NCBI GenBank assembly: GCA_900551815.1 | Contig: URXE01000007.1 | Coordinates: 1 to 44,699 of the forward strand | Source: an uncultured Collinsella sp. | GTDB taxonomy: Bacteria; Actinomycetota; Coriobacteriia; Coriobacteriales; Coriobacteriaceae | Reading direction: 5' to 3' | DNA length: 44,699 nucleotides | Shown here: positions 31,375 through 39,066 of the stretch, piece by piece | How positions within the stretch are numbered: the stretch's first letter is position 1 | Layout of the letters: every line of letters begins with the position of its first letter | Made by a program: the position numbers and the translations under genes | The notes under the pieces: generated by a model | Seen by the model: only the letters and a program-made list of their open reading frames with translations | Database searches by the model: none | Told to the model about the DNA's origin: nothing

Positions 31375-31428
31375 TCACGCCAACGGGCGCAAACAGGAGC
31401 CCGGCATTCGTCTTGGTAAGCAATTCAT
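31375..31428 (-). CDS. Cys-containing leader peptide upstream of metY
   Basis: ATG at 31428-31426 follows AAAGGAGG with a 7-base spacer, a textbook ribosome site. The product is MNCLPRRMPGSCLRPLA, 17 residues with two Cys and two Met. It lies inside the metY leader, 62 bases before the metY start. CTCCTG and CAGGAG (pairing across 31372-31398) enclose a smaller GCGCC/GGCGT stem that covers the last codons. A Cys-containing uORF ahead of a sulfur-assimilation gene suggests translation-dependent attenuation by cysteine or methionine supply. Confidence 0.7.
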   Translation of the reverse strand: MNCLPRRMPGSCLRPLA

Positions 31429-31496
31429 ATGCGGGCCTCCTTTCGCATCCCGGTTCCGTGGTCGGTTTAATTACCTACCGCCTTTGTGTGTTTTGA

Positions 31497-31525
31497 ATAG
31501 TACGAGCATTGTTTCGCTCGGTCAA
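31497..31525 (-). promoter_or_regulatory. metY promoter with palindrome in the spacer
   Basis: On the minus strand TTGACC (31525-31520) and TACTAT (31502-31497) are spaced by 17 bases, with a start near 31490. CGAGC-N8-GCTCG (31503-31520) fills the spacer and could be the site of the divergent LysR regulator or another repressor. Confidence 0.75.
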
Positions 31526-31585
31526 TCACTTAAAAGCGCTAACCTGTTATCGGTTTTATAGATAGCAATCGAAAGGATGGCGTCG

Positions 31586-32524
31586 ATGACCCTTCAGCAG
31601 CTTCGTTTTCTGATTGCCGTGGCAGAGTCCGGCTCAATCAACGCCGCAGCTCAGCGCCTCTATACCGCTCAGTCCAACATCTCAAACGCCGTCAAAAGCC
31701 TGGAACAGGAACTCCATCTGGAGATCTTTACGCGCTCCAGCCGCGGCGTCACGCTCACCAACGACGGCACCGAGCTTTTGGGCTATGCGCGTCAAGTCGT
31801 AGAGCAGGCCGATATGCTCGAGGCGCGCTACGAGGACGGCGGCACCCCGCAAGCCCGCCTCGCCATTTCCGCCCAGCACTACGCCTTTTCGGTCGAGGCC
31901 TTTGTCAACGTGGTCGAGCGCTGCCGCGACAGCAAGTTCGAGTTCATCATGCGCGAGACCACCACATCGCAGATCATCGATGACGTCCGCGCGTTTCGCA
32001 GCGATATCGGCATTCTGTATCTGGATGACTTTAACGCCCGCGTTCTGCAGAAGGCCTTCGCCGATGCCCGCGCAAGCTTCCATCCCCTCTTCGACGCAAC
32101 GGTCCACGTCTTCGTTAGCGAGCGCCACCCGCTCGCACGCCGCCCTCAGCTGTCCCTTGCCGACCTTACACCCTATACGCGCTACAGCTTTGAGCAAGGC
32201 ACCTCGAACTCCTTCTATTACGCCGAGGAGCCGTTTAGCTACATCCCCTGCGATCGCAACATTCGAGTCTCTGACCGCGGCACGCTCACCAACCTGCTGA
32301 TCACCTCGAACGGCTACACGCTCTCCACCGGCGTGCTCTCAAACGAAATGCAATGGGGCATGGCATCGATTCCACTGGCAGATGCCTCGACGATGCACGT
32401 AGGCTATATCATGCACGATGAACGCAAGCCCTCTCCCCTGTTGCAGCAATACCTCGACGAGCTCGACCGCATCATCCAAGAAAACCAGCCATCTGAGGAC
32501 AGGGTAGATATGGTAGATTGCTAG
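31586..32524 (+). CDS. LysR-family transcriptional regulator (probable sulfur-metabolism regulator)
   Basis: This is a 312-residue LysR protein with an N-terminal winged helix-turn-helix (MTLQQLRFLIAVAESGSINA, then AQRLYTAQSNISNAVKSLEQ) and the usual linker RSSRGVTLTNDGTELL. An effector-binding domain follows (ALAISAQHYAFSVEAF... to ...GYIMHDERKPSPLLQQYLDEL). The ATG at 31586 is 9 bases behind GAAAGG; the earlier ATG at 31577 touches it. It diverges from metY, and members such as CmbR, CysB and MetR control sulfur amino-acid genes, so metY is the likely target. The effector is unknown. Confidence 0.88.
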   Translation: MTLQQLRFLIAVAESGSINAAAQRLYTAQSNISNAVKSLEQELHLEIFTRSSRGVTLTNDGTELLGYARQVVEQADMLEARYEDGGTPQARLAISAQHYAFSVEAFVNVVERCRDSKFEFIMRETTTSQIIDDVRAFRSDIGILYLDDFNARVLQKAFADARASFHPLFDATVHVFVSERHPLARRPQLSLADLTPYTRYSFEQGTSNSFYYAEEPFSYIPCDRNIRVSDRGTLTNLLITSNGYTLSTGVLSNEMQWGMASIPLADASTMHVGYIMHDERKPSPLLQQYLDELDRIIQENQPSEDRVDMVDC

Positions 32525-32587
32525 CCCTCGGCGAACGCGGCGCTACAATGGTCACTCACACGAAACGTACCCAACGAAAGGAACCAT

Positions 32588-33073
32588 GTGAAGGTCATCA
32601 TCTACACCGACGGCTCGGCCCGATCAAATCCGGGACGCGGCGGCTACGGCGCCGTGCTCAAATACACCAACCCCGCCGGCAAGACCTTCACCTCCGAGCT
32701 TTCGCGCGGCTACGCCAAGACCACCAACAACCGCATGGAGCTCATGGCGGTCATCGTGGCGCTCGAGGCGCTTAACCGCCCCTGCGAGGTCGAGGTCCAT
32801 TCCGATTCGCAGTACGTCGTCAACGCTTTCAATAAACACTGGATCGACGGCTGGAAAAAGCGCGGGTGGAAAACTGCCAACAAGCAGCCCGTCAAGAACC
32901 GCGATCTGTGGGAGCGCCTGCTCACCGCAAAGAGCACGCACAAAGTGGAGTTCATCTGGGTTAAAGGCCACGCCGGTCACGAGCTCAACGAGCGCTGCGA
33001 CGAGCTTGCCACCACGGCGGCCGACGGCAGCAACCTCGATATCGACACCGGCTTTAACGAGAGCGACCTGTAA
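32588..33073 (+). CDS. rnhA: Ribonuclease HI
   Basis: This is a 161-residue RNase H1. Catalytic acids are visible: Asp in YTDGSARSNPGRGGYG (about residue 8), Glu in NNRMELMAVIVALEAL (about 46), Asp in VHSDSQYVVNAFNKHWIDGW (about 68), and Asp near the end in NERCDELATTAADG. The basic handle (WKKRGWKTANKQPVKNRDLW) is present. It removes RNA from RNA:DNA hybrids. The GTG start follows AAAGGAACC; the ATG two bases before is out of frame and followed at once by a stop. Confidence 0.95.
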   Translation: MKVIIYTDGSARSNPGRGGYGAVLKYTNPAGKTFTSELSRGYAKTTNNRMELMAVIVALEALNRPCEVEVHSDSQYVVNAFNKHWIDGWKKRGWKTANKQPVKNRDLWERLLTAKSTHKVEFIWVKGHAGHELNERCDELATTAADGSNLDIDTGFNESDL

Positions 33074-33146
33074 TAGCGTTTTCGCGCAGCTTTATATCCC
33101 CACGCGCTACACTCATCCTGTAGACCAAACAACACAAGGGGGACGT

Positions 33147-34253
33147 ATGCTGCGCATCGCGACCATTGGCACATCCATGATTACCGACGACTTTATCCAG
33201 GTCGTCAACGCCAACGACCAAGCTGCGTTTGTGGGCACGCTCTCGCGCGATGCCAATCGCGGTGCCGCCTTTACCGCCGAGCGCGGTGGCGAGCGAAACT
33301 TTACTTCACTCGATGAGCTCGCGGCAGCCGCCGACGTCGACGCCGTCTATATCGGCAGCCCTAACGCACTTCACTACGAGCAGGCGCTCTCCTGTATCGC
33401 CGGTGGCAAGCACGTCATCGTCGAGAAGCCCTTCTGCGCCACCGAGGCGCAGGCGCTCGAGGTCTTTCGCGCAGCCGAGGCGGCGGGCGTCGTAGCCCTC
33501 GAGGCCATGCGCCCGCTCCATGACCCCGCTTTCCACGCCATCGAGGACGCCCTGGGTGAGATTGCGCCCATCCGCCGCGCCTCATTGCGCTTTGGCAAAT
33601 ATTCCTCGCGCTACAACGAGATTCTCGCGGGACGCGCCACCAATATCTTCGACTGCAATATGGCATCGGGTTCCCTCATGGATATTGGCGTCTACACCGT
33701 CGAGCCCATGGTCGAGATTTTCGGCATGCCCTCCGGCCTTACGAGCATGGCTACTCTGCTCGACCCCACCACGCGACAGCTCACGCACGGCCCCATCGAT
33801 GGCTGCGGTTCCATCCTCGCCAGCTACGGTGGTGGCCGTATCTCCGTCGAGCTCGCGCACTCCAAAATTACGAATGACCTGTTGCCCTCGCAGATCGAAG
33901 GCGAGCGTGGCACTATCCAGATCGACCATCTGTCCACGCCCCGCAACGTCCGCATCGACTATCGCGGCGATGTCGTACGCGGCTCGGCGACCGAGGCACC
34001 GCGCGAACAGGGCGACAACAGCCTCGTTCTCGACCTGCCCAAATCGAGCAACACTATGGAATACGAACTCACAGACTTTATCACCGCCATCGGCGGCATC
34101 GATAACGTTAGGGAAGAGATTTGGGAGACCCCGGCGGGACGCCACGAGCTTGGCCACTACCGCGATGTCACGCTCGTCTCACTGCGCATCATGGATGCCG
34201 TGCGCCAGCAGGCCGGCATTATCTTCCCGGCCGACGCAGGCAAGCAGGCCTAG
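33147..34253 (+). CDS. Gfo/Idh/MocA-family oxidoreductase
   Basis: This 368-residue protein begins LRIATIGTSMITDDFI (Rossmann glycine region). It has the family Lys motif HVIVEKPFCATEAQA, then GSLMDIGVYTVEPMVEIFG in the substrate domain, and ends in a tail like the DHFVSFI region of MocA relatives (LTDFITAIGG). The ATG follows AAGGGGGA. It is one of two family members in the window, and the two differ clearly. The acylphosphatase gene starts 2 bases after its stop, so the pair is one operon. Substrate unknown. Confidence 0.9.
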   Translation: MLRIATIGTSMITDDFIQVVNANDQAAFVGTLSRDANRGAAFTAERGGERNFTSLDELAAAADVDAVYIGSPNALHYEQALSCIAGGKHVIVEKPFCATEAQALEVFRAAEAAGVVALEAMRPLHDPAFHAIEDALGEIAPIRRASLRFGKYSSRYNEILAGRATNIFDCNMASGSLMDIGVYTVEPMVEIFGMPSGLTSMATLLDPTTRQLTHGPIDGCGSILASYGGGRISVELAHSKITNDLLPSQIEGERGTIQIDHLSTPRNVRIDYRGDVVRGSATEAPREQGDNSLVLDLPKSSNTMEYELTDFITAIGGIDNVREEIWETPAGRHELGHYRDVTLVSLRIMDAVRQQAGIIFPADAGKQA

Positions 34254-34255
34254 CG

Positions 34256-34666
34256 ATGGGCTTCTTCGATACGTTCTTCTCCAGCGTCACCGGCGGCAGT
34301 CGAGAGCCTCAAAAACCGTCAAACGTCGAGCTCGAGCTGCGCCGCAGGCTTACCGTGCTCGCAAGCGACGAGGCCACTCAAGACACTCCCCTGCGCTATT
34401 TCCTGCGCTGGGCGGGGCAAGTCCAAGGCGTTGGTTTTCGCTTTACCAACACCAACCTCGCGCAGGCACGCGCACTCACCGGCTGGGTGCGTAACATGGA
34501 AGACGGCTCAGTCGAGATGGAGATACAGGGAGCTCCGGCAGACATCCTATCTCATCTCGAGGCACTTCATGCCTCCTACGAGCGCATGGGAACGCGTTTT
34601 CGCCTCGTAGACGCCCAGGTCCGAGCCCCACTTGCCAATGAAGACGGTTTCACTCCTCATTATTAG
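34256..34666 (+). CDS. acyP: Acylphosphatase with an N-terminal extension
   Basis: This 136-residue protein has the acylphosphatase fold in its last 90 residues. The phosphate loop GQVQGVGFRFTNTNLA holds the catalytic Arg, and the catalytic Asn is in GWVRNMEDGSVEMEIQG. Typical enzymes are about 90 residues; here about 45 extra residues (MGFFDTFFSSVTGGSREPQK onward) precede, amphipathic and with no known domain. It hydrolyses acyl phosphates such as acetyl or carbamoyl phosphate. The start is taken at 34256, two bases after the oxidoreductase stop, where AGCAGG lies upstream; a shorter start cannot be excluded. Confidence 0.9.
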   Translation: MGFFDTFFSSVTGGSREPQKPSNVELELRRRLTVLASDEATQDTPLRYFLRWAGQVQGVGFRFTNTNLAQARALTGWVRNMEDGSVEMEIQGAPADILSHLEALHASYERMGTRFRLVDAQVRAPLANEDGFTPHY

Positions 34667-34727
34667 TATTGTGTGCTAAATACGGTATCATTTACCTACG
34701 ACCGTTAATAGAAAAGAGGCGAGGCGC

Positions 34728-35108
34728 ATGGCGGTGCAAAGAAGGAATACCAGGCAGCGAAAGCTGGTTCTTGACGCCGTGCGCCAAAGCTATAACCATC
34801 CCACCGCCGACGAAATCTACAACGTCGTGCGCGCGCAGGATGACAAGATCAGCCGCGGTACGGTCTACCGCAATCTCAATCTCTTGGCCGACGCCGGCGA
34901 AATCCTCTCCATCAAGACGCCGGGCGGCAGCCGCTTCGATCGCACGATCGAGCCGCATGCGCATATCATCTGCACCTCGTGCAGCCGCGTCATCGACGTA
35001 CCGCTCCCCTTCGATGCCCAGCTCGACGCCAAGGCGTCCGAGCAAATCGGCTGGCACGTCACGTCACACTACACCATCTTCGAGGGTCTCTGCCCTGACT
35101 GCCGGTAG
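34728..35108 (+). CDS. Fur-family transcriptional regulator
   Basis: This 126-residue protein has the Fur winged helix (RQRKLVLDAVRQSYNHPTADEIYNVV, then ISRGTVYRNLNLLADAGEI). Structural zinc is bound by CTSC and, at the very C-terminus, CPDC. The sensor region FDRTIEPHAHIICTSC and HYTIFEGLC has the spacing of PerR/Fur proteins, with several His residues. Whether it senses iron, zinc or peroxide cannot be read from sequence; the short length favours PerR. The start follows AAGAGGCG. An imperfect inverted sequence with TTAG/CTAA arms lies at about 34662-34682 and could be its operator. Its stop lies within the 35105-35189 palindrome. Confidence 0.9.
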   Translation: MAVQRRNTRQRKLVLDAVRQSYNHPTADEIYNVVRAQDDKISRGTVYRNLNLLADAGEILSIKTPGGSRFDRTIEPHAHIICTSCSRVIDVPLPFDAQLDAKASEQIGWHVTSHYTIFEGLCPDCR

Positions 35109-35189
35109 ATGTTTGGAACATGCCTTAAAATCCACCTTTCCGCACTTTGCAGCAAAAAGTAGATTTCTAGACATGTCCCAAATGTCTAC
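35105..35189. repeat. Long imperfect palindrome joining the stops of two convergent genes
   Basis: The left arm GTAGATGTTTGGAACATGCC and onward (35105-35125) pairs with AGACATGTCCCAAATGTCTA and onward (35169-35189) at about 17 of 21 positions. Several mismatches are transitions that allow G-U pairing in RNA. A second stem, AAATCCACCTTT with AAAAAGTAGATTT, extends it inward. Both ends contain the stop codon of the gene on that side (fur and the HAD gene). Confidence 0.65.
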
Positions 35190-35983
35190 TCAGCAAGTAG
35201 ACGACGCAGCTCTTCTTCGACCGTGCGCACGTAGCGGACGCGGTCGTTGATACCACGCATGCTGGGATTGCAGCTCTCCATCAGATAGGGATGGCCCACG
35301 ACGTTAAGCATGTCGCGATCGTTCTCATTGTCGCCAAACGCCATCATCTCATCGGGCGAAATCCCCAGGGCACGACCGTAATCGGCAAGCGCGGAGCCCT
35401 TGCCCGAACCGAAACCGATAAAGTCCGTCCATTCGGTTCCCGACGTCATCACGTCGACACGGTCGCTAAAGAGGCGCTCGAAATACTCCAGGGCCGCCGG
35501 TTGATCCACCTCGGGCGTCTGGAAGGCAATCTTAATGACGTCCTCGTCGATGTCCTCGGGACGGTCGACCACCGCCACATCGCAGTGGACCTCATAGCGC
35601 AAATGGTCGACGAACGCATCGTTGCCGCTCATGGTGTAGAGGTGCCCCTCACACGAAAGTGTCACGTCGGCATGGGGATACGCAACCACAGCATTCGCGA
35701 TATCCATAGCAAGGCCACGCTCCATGGAACGCTTGACAACGGCACGCCCCTCGCTCATGACCAGGGCTCCGTTTTCGCATACATAGGCGAGCTCATCGGC
35801 CACCGGGGCAAACAGGTGGCACAAGCTCGCATATTGACGGCCGCTCGCTGGCATAAACACGATACCGCGACGATGCAGCTCATCAATGAGCTCAAAGGCC
35901 TCGGAACGCGGCTCGCGCTCCCCCGGATGCAGCAACGTGCCGTCCAAATCGCATGCAATCAGCTTGATTCCCTCAAGGCCCAT
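35186..35983 (-). CDS. Cof-type HAD-IIB family hydrolase
   Basis: This 265-residue phosphatase has motif I in LIACDLDGTLLHPGE (about residue 11), motif II in FMPASGRQYASL, a large alpha/beta cap, and motif IV in MMAFGDNENDRDML followed by GHPYLMESCNPS. The substrates of such proteins are sugar phosphates, FMN or PLP. The start ATG (35981-35983) follows GGGGGAAG. The gene converges on fur across a long palindrome, with no other terminator. It is one of two Cof-type genes in the window (the other at 6908-7750). Confidence 0.9.
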   Translation of the reverse strand: MGLEGIKLIACDLDGTLLHPGEREPRSEAFELIDELHRRGIVFMPASGRQYASLCHLFAPVADELAYVCENGALVMSEGRAVVKRSMERGLAMDIANAVVAYPHADVTLSCEGHLYTMSGNDAFVDHLRYEVHCDVAVVDRPEDIDEDVIKIAFQTPEVDQPAALEYFERLFSDRVDVMTSGTEWTDFIGFGSGKGSALADYGRALGISPDEMMAFGDNENDRDMLNVVGHPYLMESCNPSMRGINDRVRYVRTVEEELRRLLAE

Positions 35984-36066
35984 ATACTTCCCCCAAAGCC
36001 TCTCATCAACAGCAAGACGGACTTTGAATGGCAATCCCTCAAAACCCGTCTTGCGCATACGCGCGC

Positions 36067-36645
36067 TTAGCCGCGCGTCTTTTTTACGATGGTAAAGTCG
36101 GGAGCCATGCTCACGACGACCTCCGCCGCACTCGACGCAAAGCGCCGGTCCGCATCGAGTTCACGGGTAACCACCGTGAGCCGAACACCCTCGACACCCC
36201 GGAGCATGCGGCCCAAAACAGGCTGCACCGGCGTATACATGCGCACGGTATGCTCGTCCGAATCGCCTCGAAAAAGCGGCGCATGCATATTGCCGATCTC
36301 CCAGCACGCATGCGCGAGCGCAATCGGGTCCAAGCGGTCAACTTCGACCAAATAAACCTCGGCGCTGCGCAGGCGCACAACAACCGCCACGGGCACCACG
36401 CCCGAACGGTCGACGGCGAGCACGTCGCCGTCGACAAAACGACCGCCGTCGGCAGTATCCAGCCGAACATCGACCGTGCGCCCCAGCTCCGTCACGCCCA
36501 CAAACGCGTATACATCAGCCTGGTCCCAATCGAGCAGCAGCTCGTCAACTTCAAAGACGCCGCCCAGCTTCCGGCGAAGCAGGAGTTCATAGGACGGATC
36601 GTTGAGATTTCCCAAGCATGTCGTCGAAACCAAGCGCTCAGGCAT
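36067..36645 (-). CDS. UreE-like nickel metallochaperone without urease
   Basis: This 192-residue protein has the two-domain UreE layout. The N-terminal part is beta-rich (GRTVDVRLDTADGGRFVDGDVL). The C-terminal part has the ferredoxin-like ALAHACWEIGNMHAPLFRGD, matching the family LGNRH block with its metal His. Where UreE has DHVLEDML, this one reads VQPVLGRMLRGVEG, so a His ligand may be lost. No His-rich tail is present. No urease structural or accessory gene lies in the window. It starts 3 bases after the SlyD-like FKBP gene, a nickel-chaperone prolyl isomerase family, so a shared nickel-handling role is likely. The GAGGG ribosome site lies inside the FKBP gene's end. Confidence 0.68.
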   Translation of the reverse strand: MPERLVSTTCLGNLNDPSYELLLRRKLGGVFEVDELLLDWDQADVYAFVGVTELGRTVDVRLDTADGGRFVDGDVLAVDRSGVVPVAVVVRLRSAEVYLVEVDRLDPIALAHACWEIGNMHAPLFRGDSDEHTVRMYTPVQPVLGRMLRGVEGVRLTVVTRELDADRRFASSAAEVVVSMAPDFTIVKKTRG

Positions 36646-36648
36646 GCT

Positions 36649-37077
36649 CTAACCCTCGACCTCGACGAGCTCGATATCAAAGTTGAGGTCCTTGCCGGCC
36701 AGCTCGTGGTTGGCGTCGAGCGTCACGGCCTCGGGCGTCACGTCAATGACGACGGCGGGGACAGGCATGCCGCTCGGCGTGGACAGGAAGAGCTTCATGC
36801 CCTTCTCGATCTGCTCGATGTTGGGAACCTGCTCGGCCGGGAAGGTCAGAACCATCTCGGGATTGTGCTCGCCATAGGCATCGGCAGCAGGAATGTGCAC
36901 GGTCTTCTTCTCGCCCACCTGCATATCGACAACAGCGGCGTCGAAGCCCTTGATCATCTGACCGGCGCCGCAGGTGAACTCCAGCGGCTCGCCGCGATCG
37001 TAGGAGCTATCGAACTGCGTGCCGTCGTCGAGCGTGCCGCGATAATGGGTCTTGACCTTCTTGCCCTGGTTGGACAT
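36649..37077 (-). CDS. SlyD-like FKBP-type peptidyl-prolyl isomerase
   Basis: This 142-residue protein has the FKBP core (KVKTHYRGTLDDGTQFDSSY, then PLEFTCGAGQMIKGFDAAVV) with the inserted-in-flap domain of SlyD between AADAYGEHNPEMV and VTPEAVTLDANHELAGKDL. The latter block (NHELAGKDLNF) is the family end motif. It isomerises prolyl bonds and chaperones folding; SlyD also binds nickel through a His-rich tail, which is absent here. The ATG follows GGAGG. The UreE-like gene is 3 bases downstream, so the two form an operon. Confidence 0.9.
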   Translation of the reverse strand: MSNQGKKVKTHYRGTLDDGTQFDSSYDRGEPLEFTCGAGQMIKGFDAAVVDMQVGEKKTVHIPAADAYGEHNPEMVLTFPAEQVPNIEQIEKGMKLFLSTPSGMPVPAVVIDVTPEAVTLDANHELAGKDLNFDIELVEVEG

Positions 37078-37197
37078 GGTAACCTCCGTGATAAGGGCGG
37101 CGCACAACGCGGGCCGCCGTGAACATATGGCGCTAACTATACCCTAGTCATACAATTCAATGACAGTTTGCAAAGAAACGCTGCAACCGGAGGAACC

Positions 37198-38211
37198 ATG
37201 GCATATCCCGTATTTGACCTACACTGCGACACCGCCGACCGCATCGGCTGGGCCACGCTCGATCTCGACCTGCGCTTTACCGCCGGCACCGACGGCTATT
37301 TCCCCGGCGACGAAACGCATCCGCAAGATTTCGACCTCATCGAAGGTAACGCCTGTGCCATCTCGCTCGCAAAGATCGGCAACACGCCGTGGGCACAGTG
37401 CTTCGCCACGTTTGTCCCCGACGAGATTCCCACCGCCCACGCCGCGCGCTTCCAGGCGCAGATCATGGCGCATATGAGCGGCCAGGCAATGCTCAACCAC
37501 GACCGTATGGTCAACGTGCGCAGCGCCGCAGACATTCGCCCCGCGCTCAAGGACGGCAAGGTCGCTTGCATCCACACCATCGAAAACGCCACGTTCTTTG
37601 CCGAGGACCCCGCGCTGATCGAAGTGCTCAAGAGCTTGGGCGTGCTTATGTCGTCACTCAGCTGGAATGCGCAGGGGCCGCTCGCGAGCGGCCACGACAC
37701 CCACGCCGGCCTCACCGGCGCCGGCATCGAGGCACTTACGCAGATGGAGCACGCCGGCATGGTACTCGACGTCTCCCACCTCAACGATGAGTGCTTTGAC
37801 GAGGTTGTCGCCCACGCCACGCGTCCCTTCGTCGCCAGCCACTCCAACTCCCGTGCGGTTTGCGGCGTCAAACGCAACCTTACCGACGACCAGTTCCGCA
37901 CCATTCGCGACATGGGCGGTATCGTCGGCCTCAACTACTGCAGCGAGTTCCTTTCCAACGACGCAACCGACAAGACCGCCGCAGACGTCACCTTCGACCA
38001 GCTAGCGGCACATATCGAGCACTGGCTCGACCTGGGCGGCGAGGATGTCATCGCGCTCGGCGGCGACTGGGACGGTGCCACGGTGCCCGCCTTCCTCTCC
38101 GATGCCAGCAAGATGCCCGAGTTCCAGAACATGCTCTCCAAGCACTTTGGCAAGACCGTGATGCAGAAGCTCTGCAGCGATAATGCCCTTGCCTTCTTCG
38201 AGCGTTATTAA
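37198..38211 (+). CDS. Membrane-dipeptidase-type peptidase (family M19)
   Basis: This is a TIM-barrel zinc dipeptidase of about 337 residues. Metal ligands: FDLHCDTAD (HxD near residue 8), Glu in CIHTIENATFF, His in VLDVSHLNDECF, His in VASHSNSRAVC, and the base Asp in IALGGDWDGATV. These are the ligands of renal-dipeptidase-like enzymes, which cleave dipeptides including D-amino-acid-containing ones. No signal peptide is visible, so it acts in the cytoplasm. The ATG follows GGAGGAACC; an upstream ATG at 37168 lacks a site. A strong hairpin follows the stop. Confidence 0.9.
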   Translation: MAYPVFDLHCDTADRIGWATLDLDLRFTAGTDGYFPGDETHPQDFDLIEGNACAISLAKIGNTPWAQCFATFVPDEIPTAHAARFQAQIMAHMSGQAMLNHDRMVNVRSAADIRPALKDGKVACIHTIENATFFAEDPALIEVLKSLGVLMSSLSWNAQGPLASGHDTHAGLTGAGIEALTQMEHAGMVLDVSHLNDECFDEVVAHATRPFVASHSNSRAVCGVKRNLTDDQFRTIRDMGGIVGLNYCSEFLSNDATDKTAADVTFDQLAAHIEHWLDLGGEDVIALGGDWDGATVPAFLSDASKMPEFQNMLSKHFGKTVMQKLCSDNALAFFERY

Positions 38212-38228
38212 TTTCACATCCCCTGAGC

Positions 38229-38260
38229 GGGCCGCATGCCGAACGGTCGACATGCGGCCC
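38229..38260. terminator. Hairpin between the dipeptidase and YgjP-like genes
   Basis: GGGCCGCATG (38229-38238) pairs perfectly with CATGCGGCCC (38251-38260). There is no T-run on either strand, so it may stabilise the mRNA end or need Rho rather than act as an intrinsic terminator. Confidence 0.6.
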
Positions 38261-38283
38261 GTCCCCAATCTGAAGGACCGCTT

Positions 38284-39060
38284 TTGACGCAGCAATTTAC
38301 GATTACCGTATCCCGACCGGATGGCACATCCATCCCCGTCGTCGTTACCAAAAAGCGCGTCAAGAACTTCAACCTACGCGTCACATCGAGCGGTGAGGTC
38401 CACGCCAGTGCACCGCTCGACGCCAGCCGCGAGCGTATCGAAGCGTTTGTGAAGCGCAACAGCGCCTGGATTATCAGTCGACTTGCCCAGCGCGAGCAAC
38501 GTCAGGCGACGGCACGAGAGCCGCTCAGCCCCTCGTCCATCATTGCACTTTGGGGCAAGCCCATCACGGTACAAGATGCGCTCGATCGCAACTTTGCATC
38601 ACCCGCACCGCGGCCCAAGCAGGCCACCTTCGCAAGTTTTATGGGTGCCGACAAATCGAACGAACGCCCACAGGCCAAGCGGCGCGCAACCCTCGACGGC
38701 CTGACGTCCGATGAGCTCCAGACCCGCATCGACCAGCTCTATGCATCCGAGGTCACCACGGCGCTGCGCGATATGGCGCGCGCGTACGAAATCGCAATGG
38801 GTGTCGCCGTTTCCCGCGTTTCCGTACGTAGCATGAAAACGCGTTGGGGCTCATGCACGCCCAAATCCGGTGCCGTTCGCATCGCACGCGAACTTGCCGC
38901 CTATCCCATCGAGTGTCTCGACATGGTTGTCGCCCACGAGCTCGTCCACCTGCTCGAGCCAAGCCACAATCAGCGGTTTCACGCCCTGCTCGACACGTAC
39001 TGTCCCAACAATAGAGCTCTGTCGCAGCGGCTCAAGCAGCCGCCCCTCAACAAGCTCTAG
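38284..39060 (+). CDS. YgjP/SprT-like zinc metalloprotease
   Basis: This protein of about 258 residues has the YgjP (DUF45) arrangement. The N-terminal substrate-like region includes KKRVKNFNLRVTSSGEVHAS, the middle has MKTRWGSCTPKSGAVRIARE, and the zinc site VVAHELVHLLEPSHNQRF has the HExxH motif and a third His. Related proteins are DNA-protein crosslink-type metalloproteases (SprT/Spartan) or M48-like; the YgjP role is not settled. The start is a TTG at 38284 behind AAGGA, since the ATG at 38236 lies inside the hairpin. Its stop is 6 bases from the convergent folB stop. Confidence 0.88.
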   Translation: MTQQFTITVSRPDGTSIPVVVTKKRVKNFNLRVTSSGEVHASAPLDASRERIEAFVKRNSAWIISRLAQREQRQATAREPLSPSSIIALWGKPITVQDALDRNFASPAPRPKQATFASFMGADKSNERPQAKRRATLDGLTSDELQTRIDQLYASEVTTALRDMARAYEIAMGVAVSRVSVRSMKTRWGSCTPKSGAVRIARELAAYPIECLDMVVAHELVHLLEPSHNQRFHALLDTYCPNNRALSQRLKQPPLNKL

Positions 39061-39066
39061 CGTCGA

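Noticed and set aside
36060..36086. Hairpin ACGCGC/GCGCGT followed by TTTTTT on the plus strand
   Set aside because: No plus-strand gene ends here; it overlaps the 3' end of the UreE-like minus-strand gene. Likely chance.
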